A stretch of DNA of 64,000 bases from Antedon mediterranea. Taxonomy: Eukaryota; Echinodermata; Crinoidea; Comatulida; Antedonidae. The notes under the pieces were generated by a model, which saw nothing but the letters and a program-made list of their open reading frames with translations, made no database searches and was not told where the DNA came from. Below, one piece after another: positions 1-9,773 of the stretch (within the stretch, counting starts at the first letter, position 1; each line of letters starts with the position of its first letter). Location: the NCBI RefSeq assembly GCF_964355755.1, contig NC_092675.1:7970312-8034311 (forward strand), in the 5' to 3' direction. A program made the position numbers and the translations under genes.

Positions 1-1362
1 CTCCTGTTACCAAACATTTCCACTATAATTAATTTGCCACATATAGCGCCCTCTATATCGTCACACAAAAATGTTCTGCATGGCGTAATCACTATAATAT
101 CACACGTCACGTTGGTTATTTTTATAGAAAGTACATTCTCATTCATAACACTAAACATTCTCCAAGTCTGTATTAAATTTGTCTTTGTTATTTTAGTCCA
201 CCAGTCGACGTTTTTGTCTGGAAAATACAGATTCGAGTTTTATACGTTTAAAACGCCATTTGTGCCAAAATATTGATCTTTTATTAATATTAGGTCAAAA
301 CAGCTGTACTGTTGTTTGTCATACTGTTCAATAGCAGTATTCGATCGATACCTTAAAAAACACAAGTTCAAACCAAATGGAATACAACATATCTTTTATT
401 CATTTTCTTTACTTAAACACATTACATTGTGAATTACCTTCCGGTTACAAGGTCCTGAGATATCAACTTTAGCCAGTCACGCGTAGTTTTCCTAAAACGA
501 TATGTTTATTATGGTGTAGCAAATAATATCTTAGACGACTGTTTCTTTCAAAGACGGGTTTGTTATAGACTAGGATGACGTCACTAAGATATTATCACGC
601 TTCCTGGTGGACTTGTTTCCATTGTTGTATTTGAATTCTGATGATAGAGAAAGCATTGTGCCTAGGCGCGCCTACAAGTGATAATTTGGGGTAAAAATAC
701 CGTTAGCTAGTATTAGTATTATTTTTTTAATATAACGTTTTAATATAATGATTGATTGACGAGATGAAAATATTCTGAAACGGGTTGACACTCAATCTGA
801 AAAATATAAAGATACATTTTTCTATTAATACAATATCTGAAGTTTGTATTTTTTTGCTAAGATAGTTCAAACAGCAGGGAACGTTCGATTATTCATGTAT
901 TATGTTCATTTATTTATCTTAATAGGAGTGGAATTCTGTATACTTCATGTTTTATATATCAAGGTGACGTAATGCATTTATGTAATAAAATGCGCATGTT
1001 TGTGACATCATTAACATATCGATTTTATAAAATCAAAGGACAGGGTCTGTATATAGATTCCTACTTAGAAAGAAATTGAAGATGATAAGCTCTCAAAATT
1101 GTGGACGTTGTCGTATTAAGAATACAAACATATATACTACTTTGAGTTAAAGAGCTATATAGTCAGATGTTTGCCCGACTCTTAAATAACCGTAGTAGAT
1201 TAGTACATACGAGAACTAAAAAAAAAAGTAATTCTTGAGATTCTAACTCAGAACCTCCAGAAGTTGCATAATTTGAGTTCATCTTCTTAATAATAATACA
1301 TTACAATGACGCCATAGTAGGGCAGACATCTGACCAAATAATACAAACATCACTTACACATT
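1..1362. other. Left flank, no gene recognised
   Basis: I see no convincing exon here. The open frame at 34-276 shows no domain or splice signals and is composition-driven. Positions 1351-1362 are probably the start of the 3' UTR of the minus-strand ShKT gene. The region is AT-rich single-copy-looking DNA. Confidence 0.5.
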
Positions 1363-3037
1363 TTAAGTGCAGAATTTGCATGTCTTCCAGCAGTCATAGA
1401 TCAAATTAACGTACGCCTCTTGATCGCATTTTCCAGCAATAGCTGAACAGTCCACCCCTGGTGTATCGGAGCAACTAATATCTACAAACAACACGTAAAA
1501 AAAGTATAAGAAAATATGTTGCCGTGTTTAATAAGTATATATTTGGTATACAGGCTAATATGGTGGTACGAACATACAGCGTGTATTCATTCAAATGACT
1601 GGAGATGTTGAAAGTCAATGGAGGAAAAGATTTCATGAACAATCTGTGCTTTTCCTTTATTAGTTTTTAAAGATGTATTGTCCCCCTGAAAAAAATAGTT
1701 ATTAAAAAATGTTCTGTTGAATATGCCATTTTAATGTTATATAATAGTTATCCACTTTGACCAAAAATTAGATCGAAAAAAATGTATTTACCTGAAAAAA
1801 TTTAAAGCAAAAAAATAAATGAATTTTTGGTTGAATTTAACCATTTATTTGTCATTTTATAAGTGAAAAACAATGTTTTTTGGGGTTTTTTTTCTACTGA
1901 AGTGATTAACTTTATTGAAACTACGAACTAACCTATTCAAAGTCTGATAATTAATCCTCATTTTTTATGTTTTTGTAGGACAATACATCTTTAAGTATTA
2001 TTTATTTTACTAATTTATATATTCAATATGTGTATATTTACTGGATTGGACCACGTCATCAGTAGCTTACTTACCAGCATCGTTGACTCCAGCGCAGTAT
2101 GCCTGTGGAAAAATCAGGATATTATAAATACTGTACTGATTTAAACAATGTTATTATACGCTAAAATCACGCATTATTGTTATAGTTGTTTTAGAGTAAT
2201 ATTAGGCCTAAACGTAATTCTCAGCTAACACAGAACGTAAAAAGAGATGTGATCACCAGTACGTCGTTCGTCTTTTATGTGACCACCACCTAATTCCTGC
2301 TGATTCATTCAAGTCGCTTTTTTGTCAGTAAAGGCGAAGGCTAATTACAGCTCTCTGGGTGCAGCATATACCCAGACTATTAAACTAGTAAAGGCGAAGG
2401 CTAATTACAGCTCTCTGGGCGCAGCATATACCCAGACTATTAAACTAGTAAAAGCGAAGGCTAATTACAGCTCTCTGGGCGCAGCATATACACAGACTAT
2501 TAAACTAGATTTCTAAAATTACAATAGATATACAGTAGTTGACTTTGGTCTATTTCGGATCTAGTGACGGTCCTAAAGTACTACAACAAGGTAGGCCTAC
2601 TCAGTATCCATGCTCCACGTTGTCTATTTCGGATCTAGTGACGGTCCTACAGTACTACAATACGGTATGCCTACTCAAGTCAAGTCAAGTCAAGTCAAGT
2701 ATCATTTATTATCATTTGTTTTAGGAAAAACATAGAATTCTGTTTGCTCTGTTGGCGGAGCACAATATCCAACGGACACAACACGAACTCAAAAACAAAA
2801 ACATTACAAAAAAAAAAGTCTACATCATATTTAAGGCTCTAATAGATCCTGGAAAGAAACTATTTGTACTCAGTATTCATGCTCCACGTTATCATTATTA
2901 TTATTATTATTGGTGGGTGAGTGGTTGGAGGGGGTGGGGGGGAGCTGATTAATTATAATTTAAAAACATACACTTACCATTTGAATTATGCAAAGTGCAA
3001 TCATTCCAACTAAGATAAATGCTAACGTCTTTGACAT
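1363..3037 (-). CDS. Small secreted ShKT-domain peptide, 3 exons
   Basis: Coding exons on the minus strand are 3037-2978, 2102-2075 and 1481-1363, joined in phases 0 and 1, giving 68 residues. Exon 1 is a signal peptide: start, Lys, then a hydrophobic run ending at the splice site. Exon 3 carries a single ShK-type domain with six cysteines at about residues 33, 41, 48, 60, 64 and 67, ending one residue before the stop, with the family pattern of a C-terminal TC-x2-C. The product should be secreted and disulphide-bonded. ShKT domains occur in potassium-channel blockers, but also in many non-toxic secreted proteins and as appendages of enzymes, so the target is unknown. I do not see the Lys-Tyr dyad used by classical channel-blocking ShK peptides in its usual place. 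A TATA box lies 84-93 bp upstream of the start. Intron 1 holds tandem repeats and intron 2 holds a MITE. Confidence 0.8.
1667..1994. mobile_element. TTAA-ended MITE, copy 1
   Basis: The ends are inverted copies of TTAAAGATGTATTGTCC (left 1667-1683, right about 1978-1994). The interior is AT-rich and non-coding, about 330 bp. A longer relative with the same ends lies at 41076-41594. TTAA at both edges is either a target duplication, as in the piggyBac superfamily, or part of the inverted repeat. It sits in intron 2 of the ShKT gene. Confidence 0.7.
2327..2508. repeat. 60-bp tandem repeat, 3 copies
   Basis: Three nearly identical 60-bp units start at 2327, 2387 and 2447 (each beginning AGTAAAGGCGAAGG or AGTAAAAGCGAAGG). 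They differ at only a few positions, so the expansion is recent. The unit length is a multiple of three, which is why a frame stays open across it. It lies in intron 1 of the ShKT gene. Confidence 0.9.
2547..2695. repeat. 74-bp direct duplication
   Basis: The segment beginning TCTATTTCGGATCTAGTGAC occurs at 2549 and again 74 bp later at 2623, each followed by a GTA(G/T)GCCTACTCA motif. A fragment of the spacer (CTCAGTATTCATGCTCCACG) recurs near 2871, so this short module has been copied more than once. Confidence 0.7.
2676..2825 (-). mobile_element. Probable LINE 3' tail with (ACTTG)n end
   Basis: Read on the minus strand, an A/T-rich 3'-UTR-like segment with a small hairpin around GTTGGCGGAGC ends in five ACTTG units (2676-2700). 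Several non-LTR retrotransposons end in short 3' microsatellites of this kind. No coding part is present, so assignment to a clade is not possible. Confidence 0.4.
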
Positions 3038-3120
3038 CGTGAAGTGAAAGTATCTTGTGATCTACTGGTTGTCTTGCAAAAGTTCTTTCAGAAGGGTGGT
3101 GTGTTTGCTCTGAAATCCGT

Positions 3121-3130
3121 ACTTATATAA
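3121..3130 (-). promoter_or_regulatory. TATA box of the ShKT gene
   Basis: The minus strand reads TTATATAAGT, a near-consensus TATA element, about 84-93 bp upstream of the start codon. It leaves room for a short 5' UTR with initiation near 3095. Confidence 0.65.
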
Positions 3131-3649
3131 GGTTGGAAGTTGTCATAAAAGTAATAATCGTGTGTTCTCATTGGTTACATTAAATCAAAGTAAGGGAGTA
3201 AGTCCGATTATTACCATAATGACCGCATTAGCTAATCTTGTTTTCTCTCAATAATTCACCAAAACCATCTACTTAATTTGTTATTACTTCTCCCCGGGAA
3301 TAAAAAAAATCACACGTAGACTTACATATTCACAACAACCAACCGCCCAGGATGAGTAGGGACATTTGATCTCAAATACAAACTGTTTTATCAAAGTTGT
3401 GTCCCACTTTTTTTAGCCGTGCGGCGTCTGAGCCTCTCCTTTTTAGAATTATTTAATAATGTTTTACTCTGCATAATTATGATATATATCAGGTGGTTGG
3501 ATGCATAAAACAAACTATGTGTGATGTAACAATGATACAAGATACAAAAGAAAAGTTTATTTATTAAAACCTATTGTTTAATTTTTATAACATTTTAAAA
3601 TACACGATGGATTTGGCGAAATTTGCATTTATTTTCTGGCAATCTTAAA
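3131..3649. other. Divergent intergenic region, ShKT / TFAM
   Basis: This 520-bp stretch separates two divergent start codons. It holds the ShKT TATA box at its left edge. No TATA box is seen upstream of TFAM, as expected for a housekeeping promoter. No other feature is recognised. Confidence 0.5.
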
Positions 3650-6600
3650 ATGGCAGCGCCCATGAAACAAATGAAGTCGTTGGTGTTATGCGCTATCGCC
3701 CAATATTCTAGGACAATATTGACTTTCCGTTCGAGGTTATTGAATTATGATAATTTATTATCTAGTTTTTATTTTTTAATGGTGTATTTTACATTCAGTA
3801 AAGTATATAAACTGGTTTGTTAAGCTAGGCCTAGCTAGGCTAGTATAGTAGTAGTTAGTTAGGACTGCAAATGAAGGGTACCCGCTTGGACGCGCCGGCA
3901 CCGCCGTTGGAGATCGGTTCCACTGTACACTCTCGTTTAGGCTAGACCTAGCGCATGAATGCTTTAAATCAATCAGTATTTGTTTTATTTAGAGTCGATT
4001 AATTATCACAGATACAGTACATTACTATTGTCAAGTATTGTCCATACCATACTAGGCCTATGATAGGCCAGGCCTGGCCCTCTAGCTAGACTAACTCTAG
4101 TTTAGGCTAGAGTAGAGTTATGCCTTTTTTAGTTACGGCCTCATTCCAAACAAACCCGTTTTCCGGACTGATGATGAACAAGAGACATCATTTCATAATT
4201 CTCATTTCATAATTTAGAAACCTAGGCAGGGAGGTATTTTGTATACCCTCTGGATACTATTACTGATGACTACTTCTTATTTTTTACATTGATGCTGTGA
4301 TTATTATATGATGTGAATATCTCTGTGAACATATTTGAACTAACTCATTTTTTTGTTTTGTTTCAGGCACGCTTTACAAAACAATGCATATTTTAGTTTA
4401 TCACATGGGAATCACAGGCGCATAACAGATGCAACAATTTTATCAAGTATAATTCCAACAAAATTGAAAAGACCTGGAAACAGTTACGGCCTTTTCTTGG
4501 CTGATGTTCGAGCACAACTGACAGCCGAACACTCTGGTTAGCGAATGTTTTAGTTTTCAATGACAATCAAATAATAACCAATACAATTTAATGTTGTTTT
4601 TAAAATCTGATATTATTTTCTGTTGTGTCATTTGTTTCTCAGTAACTGTATCTAAATTCAGTATCATACAAAAATTCTTTAATACAGCAAATACACAGAC
4701 TAGTAGCATAAAACCATAATCTTTTAACCCTTTTTTTGTAGATAAATCTTTTAAAGAAATTTCCCAAATGTTAGGTAACATGTGGAAGGAACTGCCTGAA
4801 CCAGAGAAAGAAGTAAGTGGATTACACTATTATTTTTTACAATTACCATAAATCCTCGTGTATAATCCCACCTCTGGTTTAATCCCACCTCTGGTTTAAT
4901 CCCACCCCTACAGTACTTTAATCCCACCCCTACTTTATTTAAAAAAAATTGACATAACTTAAACATTTTCCACTGCTCGATAGCATTAAGCACATCTCCA
5001 AATGAGAGGTAAAATTATAAATTTGGATCATCTATGGTCATCCTTGCTGACCAGTAATGGTTTATTATTCCTAGTGGTCAAATAAAAATGATTCATCATG
5101 AGGAACAATTACCATTAGTAGAGTCATTATATTCTTCACACTCCTTATTAGGAGTTATTAAATAGAGTAAATATTTTGAATTATGATTGGGTTATTTCAA
5201 CTTCATCAATCACTTTTTAAACTCCCAATATAAACCCAAAATTCCAGCTAAGATTATTCCAGTGTGATATTAAAGAATGTCACGTTCCATCGGTATTACT
5301 GTTTATTCCCAAATCCCAATGGTCATTATGATTGCGCACACCATCATTATACTTGCTTAAATTACTTGTATAATTAGCCAACCTGTTAATCAACCCTCAT
5401 TGAGTGCACTTAAGGTTAGTCATTTGGTAGGTTTTTACTGCTATGCATAAGTTCAAGTGTGCATGTGTCAATTGTGTAACATTAGTAGTTATTTATACAT
5501 GAAATTAGGAATTGACAATTGATAACGAATTACATTAAGGAAATTTGATATTTAGTAGTAAAATAGCCTTAATCTCTGTCTACACAATCAAACTTTATAT
5601 TTTATATGACAAAAAATGTGATGTGCTCTTATATACAGTAGAAATGATGATGTCATATCACTACCATATTTTAACATATCACTACCATATTTGGGTATGT
5701 CACACTTTTCTTGTCAAACTAGATTGATAGTGTAGACAGAGCTTTATAAAATTGTGTTTAAAAATGACAGTGTTTCTGTAAATTGTGACTGTAAATATGG
5801 TCACAGATTTTTTGCTCAGTTTCAAACGGTCCAAAATTCTTACCTATAATGAAATTATAATCGAAAAACCACACTTCTTTTGATTGTCCTGCCATTTTGT
5901 CAGCTATGGTGTAGGTAACTGACTACAAAACAATACAAATGGAAAAATGTTTTAAAAACAAAATTAAACTTATCAAGGACACTGGCAAATATAACTAACA
6001 GTATATTCAAAGACTATTACAAATAATTTAGTGGCAAAATGAATGGGTATTTTGTATACCAACACTACTTTAAGATCTTTATTTCACAATTTAAAAAAAG
6101 TTTACGTTACGTTAAAATTTTAGATTATATCAAGTAATTGGTCCTTGACATTTTGATATGAAAGCTGTAAATGCATCTACCATTATTAGCATGCTGAGAT
6201 GAGCCCCACTTTTTTTTTCTTCTTTTTTACAATTGACCAACAGCTTTATGTCCCATCTAAAGTGTGAACAAAATCTTTGTTCTTTCTAGCAATACAGAGA
6301 ACGTGCAGAAAAAATTAGATCAGAATTCAAACAACAGTTTGAATATTATAAAGCAAATTTAACAGAAAATCACATCAGAGTTTTACTTGAGATGGAGAGG
6401 ACAAAACTCAGACGACGAAAACTGAGGAAGGGTAAACAGGTAATGCTATATATTTTGTTCATAATTACATATTCAATCAAGGAGTAGAGTTAATCTCTCC
6501 GTAGGCCTAAGTCATACGTTGACAGGAATTTCCTGATATTTCAGCTAATCCTCCCGCCCCCCACTAAAATACAATTTCTCCCGATTGTTTTATAGTATTT

Positions 6601-8727
6601 ATGTTGTTAACCTGAAATGTGCCTAATTATACCCACACTGTTTACACTGGCACTGACATATTCTTGAAATTAGCCATTCAAAATCAAAAGTGTATTTTAT
6701 TTCACAAACTCGCTCCCTTAATGACCTGCAGTGACCTTTTCGCAGCATATTCAAGATTAAAGTATGATTTAATGACTTCTGTAGTAATCTAAAGATGCTG
6801 ATAAACTTCTAAGAAAAAGAGAATATACATCACAAAAATATGAAAAAGATCAGGCCGCCTGTTGTCTTTCACACCTACACTCACACACGCTGTCGGCCCT
6901 TGGTCGTTGACGTTATTGACTGAATTCTTGCGTCATATATACACATTTTTACTTTTATCTAACCTCATTGTGCTTAGATAAACTTGACACAGTCAGTTGG
7001 TTTTCTTTAATTGTGACATTTTACATCTTCATATTACTGAACATCAGTTAATATTTGTTTGTACTTTAAGTATTAAATTGTTTTTCTTAAATATTTTTTT
7101 TGGTTTCCAAGAGCTATCTGCTCTCTCATTTCATTGTTTTTTTAAAAATGTATTTAGCTAAGAGTTCATGTGTGTTTATGCATATTTTTCTTGTTTTACA
7201 TATTTGTTTAGTTAAGTTTGTGAGTTTGTAACTTTTTATTTACGAACGCACCAATTGTCATTGATTAAGTGCCACCGATCTAAAGGTGTAAATTCAAATA
7301 TATAAGTATAATATTACATTGGGTCATATTACATTTCATCATATTACATAGCGCCTCCTATTACTTCGCACAATACATTAGATCTTGCTTATTACCATAT
7401 GCTGCTTTTCAAAATTCAAATTCAATCAAAAATTCATTTCACCCCAGGTGATTAGATGAAAAACAGACAGAACTTTATTTTACAGGAAATGAAAGAATTA
7501 GACAAACCAAAGCGGTTCTCTGGACCGTTTGCTTTTTACGCGCGAGCTAAACTGTCGGAGCTGAAAGCCGAAGGTGCAATAATCAGAAAAGTAAGTTTTA
7601 AGTCATTTTTCTTTATTAAATATAATTGAATGAATTTATCATTAGTTCTCGGGGCTCAAATTTATCAAACATGCATAGCAAAAAATCTTCTTTTAAATCA
7701 AATGATTTTGCTTAAGTCAGTTTTCAAAATAACCTAAGCAAAAATGTATTTTTAGGTATAGTATTTAAAAAAAGTCTGTTTATAAGATTAATATTTACGT
7801 TTTTTACTCACCATGTAAATAAAATAGATGGCAGTATAACATGTTTAAGTACTTTGCAGATACTGTATAGCACTTAGCTTTTAAAAATTCACAGGAATAA
7901 CAGAAATTCTAAAGCATGTGTATTTGTGTATTACTATAGATGGCAGTATTGTTATTATTATTTCTGGTTGTGTTTACAGAAGACATTTTTGTATTTTATT
8001 TTAGGCTCCTTTAGCTGATGTTAGCCTTGATTGGAATGTAATGGATGAAGAAGACAAATATGTAAGTACAATTTGTGCAGTGACTTAAAGGGTAATGGGA
8101 TGGGACATTTAGCTGGTGGTCTTACATTCATGAATACACATGTAAACATCAAAGTGGCATAGTGAAGAACTATTTGATAAGATGGATTGTTTCCCAGTTT
8201 TCCAGTCTACAGTGGTGACCTACGATTTTGCATTAGGGGAAGCCCAGGGCCCAAAAGTAGTGAAATGTAGTGCTAAACTTAATTTGATGTCCTATCTTTT
8301 GCATTTCAATTTGCGCAATTTAGAGGGGGCCCGGGCCGACAGGCACCCCCACCCCCACCTTGATTCTTCTCCTAGGTCGTGGTAGCTCTTTAGTATTTTC
8401 CATTATCCACATATTTCAGTATCCTATATACACCACAGGCACAGAATAAATCTAAACCACCTGGTGATATACTGAAATGGAATTAATTAATTTGAAACGA
8501 TAAGATGAGGAAATCTGTCATATATATTTTGTTTTAATTATGCTGTTTAGGTTTATAAAGAGCTTGCAAAGGAAGATATGGTAAGGTACCGCAAAGAGAT
8601 GGATGAATGGGAGCAAAGAATGGAAGCAGAGGGGAGATACGATTTATTACGCAAAAAAAAAGCACATCGTAAAGAACAGGAAAATGATACTGATAAAAAT
8701 GATTCTGAACATGATGATACTACATGA
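3650..8727 (+). CDS. TFAM: Mitochondrial transcription factor A (two HMG boxes), 7 exons
   Basis: Exons are 3650-3735, 4367-4536, 4742-4812, 6290-6439, 7486-7590, 8005-8061 and 8551-8727. All junctions keep frame and give 271 residues (human TFAM has 246). TFAM packages mitochondrial DNA and bends promoter DNA for transcription start. Residues 1 to about 45 are rich in Arg/Ser/Leu with no acidic residue, as in a mitochondrial presequence. HMG box A spans about 60-132 (KRPGNSYGLFL..., FKEISQMLGNMWKELPEPEK, YRERAEK). A basic linker (RRRKLRKGK) follows. Box B spans about 165-238 (KPKRFSGPFAFYAR, VSLDWNVMDEEDK, YKELAKEDMVRY). The tail is charged and ends in an acidic Asp/Glu-rich stretch, longer than in vertebrates. 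The ATG at 3650 has a good context (AAAATGG). An ATG at 3623 in the same frame would add nine residues and weaken the presequence. Confidence 0.9.
4863..4937. repeat. Short tandem repeat, about 18-bp units
   Basis: Four imperfect units of TAATCCCACCTCTGGTTT-type sequence lie in intron 3 of TFAM, just downstream of exon 3. The last units change CTCTGG to CCCTAC. Confidence 0.75.
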
Positions 8728-9466
8728 CATGTAGATAAAAGGAATGCTTTGATATAGTACTAATGAATTGATTTTAACTATACTACAACATGATGATGTA
8801 CAGGGAGTAACAAACCAGTGTGTTGATTATGTGCATTGTAAAAACACTGTGCTGAAACAATGATAGTCATGAGCAAGACAATTGGGTTACGTTCTGGTTA
8901 TGTAATGGGTCAACAGTGTTTGTGTCCTGAAGCGTGTTTTGAAAAGGTCCAGAATGAAACAATTTGATGGTGCTAAATGTTTCCCGACAAGATGGTGTTT
9001 GATATCAGCCTTTACTATTACATTCTTATTTATGAGAATAGAGAATATTGGAAACTGCAATGAATGAAACGTATTGTGTGGTCTACTATGTGGAAAAATA
9101 ACATAATGTTATTGAGAAACAGTCTTTTGCATTGTATAAAGATGACGTCTGCTCTGTACTAGCTGATTCGGCTTGATATCCAGTTTGGCACATATGGCGT
9201 GTCATACCTATACTTGAGACGTAAAAATCAAAACGACCACTGGTGGCGATACGTAAAAGAAACTATCACTTCGTGCGTATATTTCTAAGTCTAATGAAAT
9301 TACAACAACATATAAAGATGGTTAATCATACTCAATCAGTGATTTCTTTTAAAATATATTGTGGATGAAAATACAATAATTTTATACAAAATATCCTGTT
9401 TTGTGTTTTATATCGATTGACGTAGATTTCTGTGTAAAGATAATATTAAAGTATGCAGTACACATT
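8728..9466 (+). other. TFAM 3' UTR
   Basis: About 720 bp of AT-rich non-coding sequence follows the TFAM stop and runs to a candidate ATTAAA signal at 9445. No other gene is seen. Confidence 0.5.
9445..9450 (+). terminator. Candidate TFAM poly(A) signal
   Basis: The ATTAAA hexamer is the best signal downstream of the TFAM stop. It lies 17 bp before the oppositely oriented signal of the sulfotransferase gene. Confidence 0.45.
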
Positions 9467-9472
9467 TTTATT
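9467..9472 (-). terminator. Candidate sulfotransferase poly(A) signal
   Basis: The minus strand reads AATAAA here, about 300 bp downstream of the sulfotransferase stop. Together with the plus-strand signal at 9445 it suggests 3' ends that meet or overlap. Confidence 0.45.
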
Positions 9473-9773
9473 TCAGTAAAACAGTACAAATTAAATACAC
9501 ATAATGTAAATACCTTTTACGCTATGACAAAAATATCAAATTCTTTAATATAAAAGTACAGACCTACAACAAATATTCCAAATAAAAATTCTAAAAGAAA
9601 ACATAACGTGTTTACGTGCAGTGCAATTGGACCTATTTGTATCAAGGTATCTTCATTTTAAGAATCACATAAATCAACATTTAGTCTTTATTGAAGTTAA
9701 AAAAGTACACTGCGAAAAAGAAGTTTACAAATTTCAAATGCATGACAGAGATGTTGTTAAATGATTTAGTTTT

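Noticed and set aside
34-276. Open frame near the left edge
   Set aside because: No domain, no splice context and composition typical of AT-rich intergenic DNA.
2322-2516. Repetitive protein-like frame (three identical 20-residue units)
   Set aside because: It is a 60-bp tandem repeat inside an intron; the frame stays open only because the unit is a multiple of three.
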